DNA of 41,051 bases, taken from Alcanivorax hongdengensis A-11-3 (GTDB taxonomy: Bacteria; Pseudomonadota; Gammaproteobacteria; Pseudomonadales; Alcanivoracaceae). The number at the start of each line of letters is the position of its first letter. Position 1 is the stretch's first letter. The position numbers and the translations under genes are program-made. Shown piece by piece: positions 31,253-40,939 of the stretch. The notes under the pieces are model-generated. The model was not told the origin of the DNA, searched no databases, and saw nothing but the letters and a program-made list of their open reading frames with translations. The stretch spans positions 1 through 41,051 of the forward strand of contig NZ_AMRJ01000028.1 of assembly GCF_000300995.1 (NCBI RefSeq), given 5' to 3'.

Positions 31253-33977
31253 AGCGCACCAGGGCGTCACGCAACACACTCAACTCCACCGGCTTGGCGA
31301 TGTGGGCATTCATGCCTGCCGCCAGGCTGCGTTCGCGATGTTCGCGCAGGATATGGGCGGTCAGGGCCACGATGGGCACCGCCGGCAGGCCCTGACTTTG
31401 TTCGTACTGGCGAATACGACGGGTCGCCTCGAAGCCATCCATTTCCGGCATTTCACAATCCATCAGGATCAGGTCATAACGTTGACGGCTGGCCATCTCC
31501 AGGGCCTCTCTGCCGTTGGCGGCAATGTCGGCGCTCAGGCCAAGCTTGCCGAGCATGCCGCGAATGACCTTCTGGCTGAGATGGTGATCTTCGGCGACCA
31601 GCAGTTTCAGTGACGGGTCCGGTTGGGTGACCGGCAGGCTGTCATCGCGGCTCGGCGACAGTGGCTTCTGGCCCAGTTCTTCCGCCAGCACCTGGCGCAG
31701 GCGCGGCGCGGATACCGGTTTGGACAGCACCCGGTGAATGCCCACATTGCGGGCCTGGGTGGCGGTGGGGGCATTGTGGATGCCGGTCAGCATGACCAGC
31801 ACCGTGGGGTGGATGATGACCGGATCCTCGTGGATACGGGCGGCCAGTTGCATGCCGTCCATGCCGGGCATGTGATGGTCGAGGATCACCACATCGAAGG
31901 GTTCGTTGATGTTGGCCTGGGTGCGCAGGGAAGCCAGCGCTTCCTTGGGGTCATGGCAGGCGGTGACACGCATGCCCCAGGAGAGGGCCAGGTGCCGCAG
32001 AACCCGGGTCACGGTGCTGGAATCGTCCACCACCAGCATACTGCGACCGTTGAGCACGCTGGTATCCACGCTGGCGGTGGGTGGCGGGGCCTCCAGGGCC
32101 GGCAGGGGCATCACGAACCAGTAGTGGTTGTCCCGGTGGCCGGTACGGCCGTTCATGGCATCGATCAGCTGCTCGGCGATGGCCAGGCTCAGGTAACCGT
32201 TATTGCCCTGCTGACGGGTATGCATCAGCTGTTCGAGGGTGTCTCGGCCGACACTGGTGCCGGAAAATTCGAAGCGGATCTGGTCGGCGCGGCCGGCCGG
32301 CTCCATGGAAATATCGACCACCAGTTCCCCCCGGTGGCCGTGTCGGATCAAGGCGCCGACCAGGTTGGTCATCACCTGGCGCAGGTGGCCGGCGTCGCCT
32401 TCCACCCGCAGAGGCACGTTGGTGTGCACATGGGTTATCAGCTCGATCTGTTTTTCCTCGGCCCGTTCGCGGAAAAGCTCCACGGCGTCCATCACCAGTT
32501 CATGGATGTCGATGGCGCTGCGGTTGATGTCGGCGCCCTGGGTGGACAGCTGAGAATATTCCAGGATATCGCTGATGATGCGCAGCAGGATCTCCCCGGA
32601 ATTCTGGATGGCATCCACGCATTCGCGCTGGTTGGGGGTCAGCGGGGTGTCGCCGAGAATTTCCGACATGCCGAGAATGCCGCTCAGGGGTGTGCGCACG
32701 TCATGGCCGATGCGCGCCAGGGTTTCCCGGCGGGTGGTTTCCACGGTATCGGTGATGGTCTGTGCCCGCTGGCGCTCGACTTTCATCCGTGAGTGGCGCC
32801 GGTTCTGCAGCCGCAGCCCCATGCCGAGAATAATGGCATCCACGAACAGAGTGCCCAGCAACCACTGTGGCAGTTCCAGATCACAGTCAAACATGCCCAG
32901 GGTGGCCAGGCAGACCAGCAGCACGGGGATGCCGATTAGCACCGTGGTGCACAGATAAAGCCCCCCACCACTGAGGGCCCGGTGCCAGGCCAGATAGCCC
33001 AGCAGCAGCAACAGGGATGAGGCGCTGATGGCGATAATGAAGCTGAAGTAGGCCACCCAGACATCCGGCAGCAACATCAGCGGCACGATGCTGATCAGGG
33101 CGGTGGCCTGCATGGCCACCAGCCAGGGGTGCAGGCGCGGCAACTGGCTACGGGTGTTGAGGAAGTTTCTGCCCACGCCACAGGCGGCGAAGATGCCGAT
33201 CAGGATGCAGCCGTAGAACAGGTAGGGCTGTATCGCCGGCAGCTTGTTGGCGCCGGTGTCGATAAAGTCGGCCAGCCCCAGGGACGCCAGCAGCATGCTG
33301 AGCAGGAAGGCGCACTGGTAAAAATAGGTGCGGCCGCCGCCCATGGCGCCGGCGATTAGGTTGTACAGGGCCAGGCACAGCAGGGCCCCATACAGCAGGG
33401 CGTAAATGGCCAGATCGCGATTCTGGTACTGGAGCTGGCTGGCGGTGTTGCTGAGCATGACGCTGTAACTGAGGCCGCCATGGGGTGCCATTTTCAGGTA
33501 AAACACCTGGGGCTGGCCGGTGGGCAGTGTTAGCGGGTAGACCGGGTAGCGCCATGGCAGGCGCAAATCGTCCCGGGCCTGGCGGTAGCCCCCCTGGCCA
33601 TCGGGCATGTAGAGCGTGGCGTCCGGTACACCCTTGAGGGTCAGCAGGTAGCGCTGGCCGGTACTGAGTTCATTTTGCAGTGCTACCCGCACCCACCAGA
33701 CCGAATTGCTGATACCGAGTCGTTCCGTGGAGCGGGAGGCAGGATGAAAGCGATCATCCAGGCGGCCGCTGGCCAGCGCCTGGATGCCCAGTTGGCCGCT
33801 GTCATCCCGCAGGTATTCCGAATAGATGGTGATGCGCGCCTGGTCGGGAACGCTGTTGATCACATAGGGCGGTGGCGGATCGGCACTGACCGGGCCGGCC
33901 AGGGCCAGCAGGGTCAGGGCCACAAAGGTGAAAAGGCTGTCAGGCCTGTTGAGCCAGCGCTGAAGAGTCTGCCGCAT
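31191..33977 (-). CDS. RetS-like hybrid sensor with 7TMR-DISM input and two receivers
   Basis: This 928-residue inner-membrane protein has a signal peptide-like start (about 1-32, ending ALAGPVSA), a periplasmic DISMED2 domain (about 45-165), seven hydrophobic helices (about 190-390), an H-box ARIGHDVRTPLSG with H425, an ATPase-like lobe, and two receivers with D700 (VILDHHMPGMDG) and D840 (LILMDCEMPEMDG). This is exactly the RetS layout (His 424 in P. aeruginosa), and purD, purH and fis follow as in P. aeruginosa, so orthology is likely. RetS restrains GacS and so shifts acute versus biofilm behaviour. The ATP site looks degenerate: G1 reads FSGTSVG and G2 NNGYLSLAI. ATG 33977 gives His at 425; ATG 34004 is possible. 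Confidence 0.88.
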   Translation of the reverse strand: MRQTLQRWLNRPDSLFTFVALTLLALAGPVSADPPPPYVINSVPDQARITIYSEYLRDDSGQLGIQALASGRLDDRFHPASRSTERLGISNSVWWVRVALQNELSTGQRYLLTLKGVPDATLYMPDGQGGYRQARDDLRLPWRYPVYPLTLPTGQPQVFYLKMAPHGGLSYSVMLSNTASQLQYQNRDLAIYALLYGALLCLALYNLIAGAMGGGRTYFYQCAFLLSMLLASLGLADFIDTGANKLPAIQPYLFYGCILIGIFAACGVGRNFLNTRSQLPRLHPWLVAMQATALISIVPLMLLPDVWVAYFSFIIAISASSLLLLLGYLAWHRALSGGGLYLCTTVLIGIPVLLVCLATLGMFDCDLELPQWLLGTLFVDAIILGMGLRLQNRRHSRMKVERQRAQTITDTVETTRRETLARIGHDVRTPLSGILGMSEILGDTPLTPNQRECVDAIQNSGEILLRIISDILEYSQLSTQGADINRSAIDIHELVMDAVELFRERAEEKQIELITHVHTNVPLRVEGDAGHLRQVMTNLVGALIRHGHRGELVVDISMEPAGRADQIRFEFSGTSVGRDTLEQLMHTRQQGNNGYLSLAIAEQLIDAMNGRTGHRDNHYWFVMPLPALEAPPPTASVDTSVLNGRSMLVVDDSSTVTRVLRHLALSWGMRVTACHDPKEALASLRTQANINEPFDVVILDHHMPGMDGMQLAARIHEDPVIIHPTVLVMLTGIHNAPTATQARNVGIHRVLSKPVSAPRLRQVLAEELGQKPLSPSRDDSLPVTQPDPSLKLLVAEDHHLSQKVIRGMLGKLGLSADIAANGREALEMASRQRYDLILMDCEMPEMDGFEATRRIRQYEQSQGLPAVPIVALTAHILREHRERSLAAGMNAHIAKPVELSVLRDALVRFTRGDATDSDSSTASAGTPG

Positions 33978-35004
33978 CCTGTGATGATCCCCGGTCCAGT
34001 ACATAGGCCGTCAGGCCCGCTTCGGAGAGGATATAGGCTCCAAGCTCACTGCGTCGACCATCGCCGCATACCACATAGAAAAAATCCTTTTCCAGATCAT
34101 GGACGGCGCGGCGTAGTTCGTTAAGGGGCAGGTTGCGGGCACCGGGGGTGCGATCGTGGCGAAATTCCATGGGCAGGCGCACATCCACCAGAATACAGGC
34201 GGTGTCGGCTTCCAGCACCATGGTGTCCAGCTCGTCTTCGCTGATGTGGCGAATCACCGAATCCTGCAATATGGCCTGAAAGTCATTCTTGCCCAGACAC
34301 ATGATGACGCCGTCGCTGGTCATGGTGATGGTGGCATTGCGTGGGCTGTCACTGATCAGGGCGTCTTCGCCAAAGAAGCGGCCGGCGGACAGGGCCGCCA
34401 GGGTTTCCTGTTTGGCACCCTTGCTGCGGGTCACCATGGCCTTGCCCTGCTTGATCACGAAGAAGGTGTCGCCGTCGTCGCCTTCGGTGACGATGGTTTC
34501 TCCCAGCTGCACGTCGCGGGCCTCGAATTTGACGAACAGGCTGTGGATCATGGCCGGTGGCACCGAGGAGAACAGTTCGGATGACAGTAGCGCATCCATC
34601 CAGTCTCGCTCGCTTTCATCATCTCCATCGTCGAGCATGGACTCGGCGGCCTGGGTCCAGGTCATCAGCAGGTCCAGCTTGTTGCGGTCGATACTGTAAA
34701 GGGTGCAGGTATCCGCACTGATGGCGTTGATGGTGTGTTCCGGGTAGTTGTCCAGCGCCAGATAGTTTTCGTCGTCGTCGGCGTCAAAGCCGCGCACCTG
34801 GAAGCTGGCGTCGGTCAGGTCCATGCTGCCTTCAATCAGGAAGAAGGCCTTGTCGGTGCGTTGGCCGCGCTTGAACAGCAGGCGACCGGGGGGCAGGGTC
34901 AGAACTTCGATTTGCCCCCGGATCTCGCTGAGATGGGACTCGCTCAGGCAATCAAAGGGAATGAAGTGCTGCAGGCGGGACATATCCGCCGTAATCGTTG
35001 ACAT
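33940..35004 (-). CDS. Cyclic-nucleotide-binding and rhodanese domain protein
   Basis: This 354-residue soluble protein has a first, degenerate cNMP-type beta-barrel (about 10-115), a second, well kept one (about 140-245; RFFGEDALISDSPRNATITM has the Glu and Arg of the phosphate cassette), then a rhodanese domain (about 252-345) with LVDVRLPMEFRHDRTPGARN and catalytic Cys at about 313 in VVCGDGRRSELG. So it may sense cAMP or a related ligand and handle sulfur or a persulfide. ATG 35004 is chosen over a TTG at 35010. It lies directly before the RetS-like gene and overlaps its start, so the two are probably one unit. Confidence 0.88.
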   Translation of the reverse strand: MSTITADMSRLQHFIPFDCLSESHLSEIRGQIEVLTLPPGRLLFKRGQRTDKAFFLIEGSMDLTDASFQVRGFDADDDENYLALDNYPEHTINAISADTCTLYSIDRNKLDLLMTWTQAAESMLDDGDDESERDWMDALLSSELFSSVPPAMIHSLFVKFEARDVQLGETIVTEGDDGDTFFVIKQGKAMVTRSKGAKQETLAALSAGRFFGEDALISDSPRNATITMTSDGVIMCLGKNDFQAILQDSVIRHISEDELDTMVLEADTACILVDVRLPMEFRHDRTPGARNLPLNELRRAVHDLEKDFFYVVCGDGRRSELGAYILSEAGLTAYVLDRGSSQDAADSSALAQQA

Positions 35005-35090
35005 GGGCAACCCCCAGAGATTCTGGATATTGTTGGCTGAGCCGCCCCCGGCAGGGACGGCTCACCCTTAATTCTTAGTTGCCCTTAACT

Positions 35091-36377
35091 TTATGCCTTT
35101 TCGCGCTCCACTGCACGGTAACCGATGTCGGAACGGTAATAGGCATTGCGCCACGTGATCTGCTTCACACCCTGATAGGCATTGGCCTGGGCCTGGCTGA
35201 CGCTATCGCCCACGCCAGTGACGCATAGCACCCGACCGCCGCTGGTGACCACGTTACCGTCCTGCTCGGCGGTACCGGCATGGAACACCTTGACGGTATC
35301 CGAGTCCGCCTGGTCCAGGCCGTCAATCACGTCGCCCTTGTCGTAACTGTCTGGATAGCCGCCGGCGGCCATAACCACGCCCAGGGTGGGGCGCGGGTCC
35401 CACTGGATATCGGTCTGGTCCAGCTTGCCGTCCAGGGCGGCCAGGCACAGGGCGGCCAGGTCGGATTGCAGACGCATCATGATCGGTTGGGTTTCCGGGT
35501 CACCGAAACGGCAGTTGTACTCGATCACCTTGGGGGCACCTTCCGGGCTGATCATCAGGCCGGCGTAGAGGAAGCCGGTGTAGGGCATGCCCTCGGCGGC
35601 CATGCCTTCCACGGTGGGCGTGATGACCTCGTCCATGATGCGCTGATAGACCGCATCGGTGACCACCGGCGCCGGGGAGTAGGCGCCCATGCCGCCGGTA
35701 TTGGGGCCGGTATCGCCATCGCCGACACGCTTGTGATCCTGGCTGGTGGCCATGGGCAGCACGTGCTTGCCATCCACCATGACGATGAAGCTGGCTTCCT
35801 CGCCTTCCAGGAATTCTTCCACCACTACCCGGTGGCCGGCGTCGCCGAACTTGTTACCGTCCAGCATGTCGCGCACGGCCTCTTCCGCCTCTTCCAGGGT
35901 CATGGCCACGATTACGCCCTTACCGGCGGCCAGACCGTCGGCCTTGATGACGATGGGGGCACCCTGTTCACGGACATAGGCCAGCGCCTGGTCCATGTCG
36001 GTGAAGTTGCCGTAGGCGGCGGTGGGGATTTTCTGGCGGGCCAGGAAGTCCTTGGTGAAGGCCTTGGAGCCTTCCAGTTGCGCGGCGGCCTTGCTGGGCC
36101 CGAAGCACTTCAGGCCGTTGGCCTGGAAGTTATCCACCAGGCCTTCCACCAGCGGCGCTTCCGGGCCGACGATGGTCAGGTCAATGCCGTTATCCTTGGC
36201 GAATGCCAGCAGGGCAGGCTGATCCAGCACGTCGATGGCCACGTTTTCCAGCTTGGCCTCCCGGGCGGTACCGGCGTTGCCGGGGGCCACGAAGACCTTC
36301 TCGACCGACTCGGCCTGGGCCACTTTCCAGGCCAGCGCATGCTCGCGGCCACCGCCGCCAATTACTAGAACTTTCAT
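35091..36377 (-). CDS. purD: Phosphoribosylamine-glycine ligase
   Basis: This 428-residue ATP-grasp enzyme catalyses the second step of purine synthesis. It starts [20 protein letters not shown] and has [43 protein letters not shown]-type loop [20 protein letters not shown] and [20 protein letters not shown]. Length normal. It follows purH with a 118-bp gap that contains a repeat cluster, and both are transcribed together or in sequence, as in P. aeruginosa. Confidence 0.97.
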   Translation of the reverse strand: MKVLVIGGGGREHALAWKVAQAESVEKVFVAPGNAGTAREAKLENVAIDVLDQPALLAFAKDNGIDLTIVGPEAPLVEGLVDNFQANGLKCFGPSKAAAQLEGSKAFTKDFLARQKIPTAAYGNFTDMDQALAYVREQGAPIVIKADGLAAGKGVIVAMTLEEAEEAVRDMLDGNKFGDAGHRVVVEEFLEGEEASFIVMVDGKHVLPMATSQDHKRVGDGDTGPNTGGMGAYSPAPVVTDAVYQRIMDEVITPTVEGMAAEGMPYTGFLYAGLMISPEGAPKVIEYNCRFGDPETQPIMMRLQSDLAALCLAALDGKLDQTDIQWDPRPTLGVVMAAGGYPDSYDKGDVIDGLDQADSDTVKVFHAGTAEQDGNVVTSGGRVLCVTGVGDSVSQAQANAYQGVKQITWRNAYYRSDIGYRAVEREKA

Positions 36378-36422
36378 TGAGGTGCTCGCCTCTTCTGATT
36401 CTGTCTCTGTTGGAGACGGGCT

Positions 36423-36494
36423 AGACGTCGGACGCCAGACGTCGGACGCTAACCCGGTTCTGTCGTCAGACGTCCGACCTCAGACGTCCGACCA
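36423..36494. repeat. Repeat cluster between purH and purD
   Basis: AGACGTCGGACGC occurs twice (36423-36435, 36437-36449), and CAGACGTCCGACC twice in the opposite sense (36467-36479, 36481-36493). The two halves can pair as a long imperfect hairpin (GTCGGACG twice per arm). The cluster ends one base before the purH stop. It resembles REP-type intergenic repeats; more copies elsewhere are expected but not visible here. Confidence 0.6.
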
Positions 36495-36495
36495 T

Positions 36496-38064
36496 TTAAT
36501 GCCTGAAATGGCGCATGCCGGTGAAGACCATGGCCATGCCGGCTTCGTCGGCGGCGGCGATGACTTCTTCGTCGCGGATCGAGCCGCCCGGCTGGATCAC
36601 GCAGCTGATACCCACCTTGGCGGCGTTGTCGATGCCGTCGCGGAACGGGAAGAAGGCATCGGAGGCCATCACGGAACCTTCCACCTGCAGACCGGCATGC
36701 TCGGCCTTGATGGCGGCGATACGGGCGGAGTTCACACGGCTCATCTGGCCGGCGCCCACGCCCACGGTCTGACGGTTCCTGGCGTAGACAATGGCATTGG
36801 ATTTGACGAACTTGGCCACTTTCCAGGCGAAGATCAGGTCGTGCATTTCGGCTTCGGTGGGGGCGCGTTTGGTGACCACTTTCAGCTCACCCTCGGTGAT
36901 CATGCCGATGTCACGGTCCTGCACCAGCAGGCCGCCGTTGACGCGCTTGTAGTCCAGGCCGCCGGCGGTGGGGCCTTCGATCTCGCCGCACACCAGCACG
37001 CGCACGTTCTTCTTGGCGGCGGTGATGGCCAGGGCCTCGTCGGTGGCACTGGGGGCGATGATCACTTCCACGAACTGGCGATCGACAATGGCCTGGGCGG
37101 TGGCCGCGTCCAGCTCACGGTTGAAGGCGATGATGCCGCCAAAGGCTGACTCGGTATCGGTCTCGAAGGCCAGGTCGTAGGCCTTGCCGATGCCGTCCAG
37201 GCTAACCGCCACGCCACAGGGGTTGGCGTGCTTGACGATCACACAGGCGGGCTTGGTGAAGGACTTCACGCACTCCAGCGCCGCGTCGGTATCGGCGATG
37301 TTGTTGTAGCTCAGTTCCTTGCCCTGCAACTGCTTGGCGGTGGCGATGGAGGCGGGGGCCGGGTTGCGCTCGGTGTAGAAGGCCGCTTTCTGGTGCGGGT
37401 TCTCACCGTAGCGCATGTTCTGGGTTTTCTCGAAGTTCAGGTTGATGGTGCGCGGGAAGTCTTCATTGTTCTCGCCCACCTTCTTGCCGAAGTAGTTGGC
37501 AATGGCGCTGTCATAGGCGGCGGTGTGTTCGAAGGCCTTGATGGCCAGATCGAAACGCAGGGTGTCGGACAGGGCGCCGCCGTTGGCGTCCATGTCATCC
37601 AGCACGCGCTGGTAGTCAGAGGCGTTGGTGACGATGCCGACATGGGCATTGTTCTTGGCTGCAGAGCGCACCATGGTCGGGCCGCCGATATCGATGTTCT
37701 CGATGGCGTCTTCCAGGGAGCAATCCGGGTTGGCCACGGTGGCCTCGAACGGATACAGGTTGACCACCACCAGGTCGATGCGGCTAATGCCGTTGTCGGC
37801 CATTACCTGGTCGTCCTGGCCGCGACGGCCGAGGATGCCGCCGTGCACTTTCGGATGCAGGGTCTTCACCCGGCCATCCATCATTTCCGGGAAACCGGTG
37901 TAATCGGAGACTTCGCGCACCGCGATGCCGGCCTCCTGCAGTTTCTTGAAGGTGCCGCCAGTGGAGAGGAGCTCCACGCCCTTGTCGGCCAGGGCCTGGG
38001 CGAATTCGACGATACCGGTCTTGTCGGAAACACTGATCAGTGCACGTTCAACGGCTTTGCTCAT
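36496..38064 (-). CDS. purH: Bifunctional AICAR transformylase / IMP cyclohydrolase
   Basis: This 522-residue enzyme carries out the last two steps to IMP. The N-terminal MGS-like IMP cyclohydrolase reads [60 protein letters not shown]; the transformylase has [54 protein letters not shown] and [24 protein letters not shown] ending. Full length and intact. It lies between fis and purD, the Pseudomonas order. Confidence 0.97.
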   Translation of the reverse strand: MSKAVERALISVSDKTGIVEFAQALADKGVELLSTGGTFKKLQEAGIAVREVSDYTGFPEMMDGRVKTLHPKVHGGILGRRGQDDQVMADNGISRIDLVVVNLYPFEATVANPDCSLEDAIENIDIGGPTMVRSAAKNNAHVGIVTNASDYQRVLDDMDANGGALSDTLRFDLAIKAFEHTAAYDSAIANYFGKKVGENNEDFPRTINLNFEKTQNMRYGENPHQKAAFYTERNPAPASIATAKQLQGKELSYNNIADTDAALECVKSFTKPACVIVKHANPCGVAVSLDGIGKAYDLAFETDTESAFGGIIAFNRELDAATAQAIVDRQFVEVIIAPSATDEALAITAAKKNVRVLVCGEIEGPTAGGLDYKRVNGGLLVQDRDIGMITEGELKVVTKRAPTEAEMHDLIFAWKVAKFVKSNAIVYARNRQTVGVGAGQMSRVNSARIAAIKAEHAGLQVEGSVMASDAFFPFRDGIDNAAKVGISCVIQPGGSIRDEEVIAAADEAGMAMVFTGMRHFRH

Positions 38065-38110
38065 GGGATTTCACCAAGTTGCGAGTCTAAAAAATCAGGT
38101 AGCTAGAAAC

Positions 38111-38137
38111 AAAAAAAGGGCAGTGTGATAACTGCCC
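38111..38137 (-). terminator. Strong Rho-independent terminator after fis
   Basis: On the minus strand GGGCAGT and ACTGCCC make a 7-bp stem with a 6-nt loop (38118-38137), followed by TTTTTTT. It separates dusB-fis from purH-purD. Confidence 0.9.
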
Positions 38138-38156
38138 TCCGGGTCTTTGGCCGTGC

Positions 38157-38486
38157 TTACAGCAGGCCGTACTGCTTGAGCTTCTTGCGCAGGGTGCCGC
38201 GGTTCAGGCCCAGCAGCTCGGCGGCTTTGGTCTGGTTGCCACGGGTATATTCCAGCACTTTCTCAAGCAGCGGAATTTCCATCTCCGCCAGTACCATCTG
38301 GTACAGCTCGCTGACAGCTTCGCCATCCAGCTGGTTGAAGTAATCGTTCAGGGAACGTCGCACACAATTGCGCAGGGTATCGTGGGTCTCACTGCGCGCA
38401 ATGGTCAGGTGCGGCTTTCGTGCTTCAGCGGTGTTCATCTCTGTGAGTGTCCGTGCAGCGGCTGTATTAACTGAAGAAAGGGTCAT
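38157..38486 (-). CDS. fis: DNA-binding protein Fis
   Basis: This 109-residue nucleoid protein bends DNA at rRNA and many other promoters. The C-terminal HTH is almost invariant: [33 protein letters not shown]. The N-terminal part carries the beta-hairpin arm region, then [23 protein letters not shown] 38486 overlaps the dusB stop as ATGA, the coupled dusB-fis arrangement known from E. coli; ATG 38438 would give 93 residues and is also possible. Confidence 0.93.
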   Translation of the reverse strand: MTLSSVNTAAARTLTEMNTAEARKPHLTIARSETHDTLRNCVRRSLNDYFNQLDGEAVSELYQMVLAEMEIPLLEKVLEYTRGNQTKAAELLGLNRGTLRKKLKQYGLL

Positions 38487-39523
38487 GCGGCCAAGGCTCC
38501 GTTTCTCTTCCGGGCAGACACCTCGCCATAGCAACCGAATCGGACCCGGTCGCCCATGGCGCTGATCTGTTGGAAAAACTGCTCGATTGCCAGCCGTTGT
38601 TCGGCGGCATTTTCCAGTGTGTTGAATCCGCGCCGGAAGTCTTCCCCATTGGGCAGGTTCTGCGTATACCAGCCCAGATGCTTGCGTGCGATGCGCACCC
38701 CCATGAACTCACCATAAAACTGGTGCAGCTCGGCCAGGTGCTGCTGGACGCAGGCTTCGACTTCCGTCACTAACGGCGCTGCGGGCAGCGAGCCGTGCTC
38801 GAGGTAATGCAGGGTGTCCCGGAAGATCCACGGGTTACCCTGAGCAGCGCGGCCGATCATGATACCACCGGCGCCGGTGGATTCCAGTACCCGTTTAGCT
38901 TTTTGCGGGCTATCCACGTCGCCGTTAGCCATTACCGGAATATCCACGGCGCTGACCACCTCGGCAATGGTGGCGTATTCGGCCTCGCCATTGAACTTGT
39001 CGGCACGGGTACGGCCGTGGATGGCCAGGGCCTGGATGCCGGCGGCCTGGGCGATACGGGCAATCTGAACGGCGTTGCGGTGGTCGCGGTCCGGGCCGGT
39101 GCGGATCTTCAGGGTTACCGGCACATCCACCGCCCCGACTACGGCCTCGACAATGCGGGCGACCAGATCCGGGTCCGCCAGCAGGGCGGAGCCGGCGGCC
39201 CGTTTGCATACCTTCTTGGCGGGGCAGCCCATGTTGATGTCGATGATCTGGGCGCCATGTTCCACATTGGCGCGGGCGGCTTCGGCCATCATGGCCGGTT
39301 CACCGCCGGCGATCTGTACCGAGATGGGCCCGGGTTCGCCGTGATGATCCAGACGCTGGCGCGACTTGCGCGAATTCCACAGGCGGGTATCCGAGGTCAC
39401 CATTTCCGACACTACCAGGCCGGCACCCAGCTCCCGACACAGCCGCCGGAAGGGGCGGTCGGTGACGCCGGCCATGGGGGCCAGTATCAGCGGGTTGGGT
39501 AGGGCATAGGGGCCGATTTGCAT
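38483..39523 (-). CDS. dusB: tRNA-dihydrouridine synthase B
   Basis: This 346-residue FMN enzyme reduces a uridine in the tRNA D-loop (U17 in E. coli). It starts [20 protein letters not shown], has the tRNA-side catalytic Cys in [40 protein letters not shown] and [20 protein letters not shown]. The NMGCPAKK block and the fis neighbour identify DusB rather than DusA or DusC. It is the first gene of the dusB-fis unit. Confidence 0.95.
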   Translation of the reverse strand: MQIGPYALPNPLILAPMAGVTDRPFRRLCRELGAGLVVSEMVTSDTRLWNSRKSRQRLDHHGEPGPISVQIAGGEPAMMAEAARANVEHGAQIIDINMGCPAKKVCKRAAGSALLADPDLVARIVEAVVGAVDVPVTLKIRTGPDRDHRNAVQIARIAQAAGIQALAIHGRTRADKFNGEAEYATIAEVVSAVDIPVMANGDVDSPQKAKRVLESTGAGGIMIGRAAQGNPWIFRDTLHYLEHGSLPAAPLVTEVEACVQQHLAELHQFYGEFMGVRIARKHLGWYTQNLPNGEDFRRGFNTLENAAEQRLAIEQFFQQISAMGDRVRFGCYGEVSARKRNGALAA

Positions 39524-39605
39524 GGACGCTGCCGGTAATGAAAACGGGGCGCCTATGATAGAGATACGGCGCCGCGCTGGAAAGGCCGGGCGGCGCCGGG
39601 CGGGA

Positions 39606-40811
39606 TCAGGGTGCGGAAGACACCCGGTCGTTGCTGTCCGAGGCGGGTAACAGACGCAGGTTGTAGTTCACTGCCTGATCGCCGGGATCGACGATTTCCA
39701 GTGAGATATGCAGGGGCGTGCCCGGTGGCATGGTGCGCATATCGCTCAGATCGCCCTGGCGGTATTCCGACGGCAGGAAGCGACGGCTGGCCACGGCTTT
39801 GCCGTTCATGGCGGTAAAGCTCAATTCCAGCACCGGGAAAGGCTGCGGGTAATCCGCCTCGTTGAAGAGGATGGCGTCCACGATCAGCGAATTCTGGAAG
39901 TTGGGGTTGCTGCGCACCACCAGGTTGGCGCCGCGCAGCTTGCTGATATCGGAGCGGCTGGGCAGGCGGCAGCCCAGCACCTGGCAGACCTGGGCGTAGG
40001 CCGGGCGCCACTGGGGCTGGCGGGCCAGGCGCTCGAAATTGAAGAAGGCATACTGGGCCAGCAGGATGATCACGGCCAGCAGGGACAGGAGCCCCCACTT
40101 GATGACGCCGGACCAGTCACGCGTGTTGTGGAATTGCGGTGGTTGCGGGCGCGTGGGTGGCGTCAGGGCAATTTCTTCCTCGTTGAAGTCGTCACCGAAC
40201 AGGTCCAGACCGCCGAACAGGCTGTCGTCGTCTTCCTCCACCGGCGGGCGAGGCACCGCTTTGCTGGCCTTGCTGGTCGGGCGTTCAGCCTCCGGTGCCG
40301 GGGCGGCGGGGCGCTCTTTTTCCGGGGCTGGCGCCTGTCGGGGGGCGGCAGAGGGAGGGGGTGTCTCGTCCTCGTTTTCCAGTTCCTTGAGCAGGGCTTC
40401 GGCCCAGGCCTCGTCGGCGCTGTCGTTATGGGTGTCGCGCCCGGCGCCCTGCATATCGGAGAAGTCTTCGCCCAGCCCCTGATCATCCTCGTCGCTGCCA
40501 AGATTGAGGAAGGAGTCGCTCAGCTCCATGCCTTCGATGGTCAGGCCGTCATCGTCATCATCGCCGTGACGGGCCGTGTCTTCTGCGGTGTCGGGCGCGG
40601 CGCTGTCACCATTGCCCTCCAGGGCATGGGCCCAGCGGTTGTCGTTGCCTGGCGCTGGCGTGGCCGGGCCATCCAGCAGGTAATCGGAGGCCTGGAATAT
40701 CTGCAGACAGGAACCACAGCGGACCGCCCCGCGGGCCTGGCGCAGGTGCTCGTCGGTAATCTTGAACTGGGCGCCACAATGCGGGCAGCGGGTTTTGTAT
40801 TGGCCGGCCAT
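39606..40811 (-). CDS. Zinc-ribbon DUF3426 inner-membrane protein
   Basis: This 401-residue protein has an N-terminal MJ0042-type zinc ribbon, CPHCGAQFKITDEHLRQARG then RCGSCLQIFQ (four Cys), a long acidic and proline-rich middle part (about 50-225, probably disordered), one membrane helix WGLLSLLAVIILLAQYAFF (about 236-255) and a C-terminal DUF3426 domain. It is cytoplasm-facing at the N-terminus with the last domain outside. The function is unknown; P. aeruginosa has such a gene (PA4852) beside fis, so the order is conserved. The 82-bp gap to dusB holds a GGCGCC inverted repeat. Confidence 0.88.
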   Translation of the reverse strand: MAGQYKTRCPHCGAQFKITDEHLRQARGAVRCGSCLQIFQASDYLLDGPATPAPGNDNRWAHALEGNGDSAAPDTAEDTARHGDDDDDGLTIEGMELSDSFLNLGSDEDDQGLGEDFSDMQGAGRDTHNDSADEAWAEALLKELENEDETPPPSAAPRQAPAPEKERPAAPAPEAERPTSKASKAVPRPPVEEDDDSLFGGLDLFGDDFNEEEIALTPPTRPQPPQFHNTRDWSGVIKWGLLSLLAVIILLAQYAFFNFERLARQPQWRPAYAQVCQVLGCRLPSRSDISKLRGANLVVRSNPNFQNSLIVDAILFNEADYPQPFPVLELSFTAMNGKAVASRRFLPSEYRQGDLSDMRTMPPGTPLHISLEIVDPGDQAVNYNLRLLPASDSNDRVSSAP

Positions 40812-40921
40812 GGGTTGCCTGTCGTTGTTATTGGTTGCTTCTCTGCCGCCCGCCTGTCACCGGGCAAGGGCTGATACGGTCGTGCCGGGCGCAACAGGAG
40901 CGACTATGACGTGTTTTACAG

Positions 40922-40939
40922 AAAAAACGGGTGCGCCCG
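40922..40939 (-). terminator. Possible terminator of a gene beyond the right end
   Basis: On the minus strand CGGG-CGCA-CCCG (40928-40939) is followed by TTTTTT. It would end a minus-strand gene outside the window (prmA is the Pseudomonas neighbour). The stem is only 4 bp. The rest of 40812-41051 shows no credible gene; it should contain the promoter of the DUF3426 gene. Confidence 0.4.

Noticed and set aside
31623..32792. 389-codon open frame on the plus strand
   Set aside because: Antisense of the RetS-like gene with Gly/His-rich low-complexity product.
35280..36368. 362-codon open frame on the plus strand
   Set aside because: Exact antisense of purD, His/Gly/Val-rich as expected from a GC-rich shadow frame.
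37228..38106. 292-codon open frame on the plus strand
   Set aside because: Antisense of purH, which is intact and fully matches its family.
39708..40874. 388-codon open frame on the plus strand
   Set aside because: Antisense of the DUF3426 gene; no domain, biased composition.
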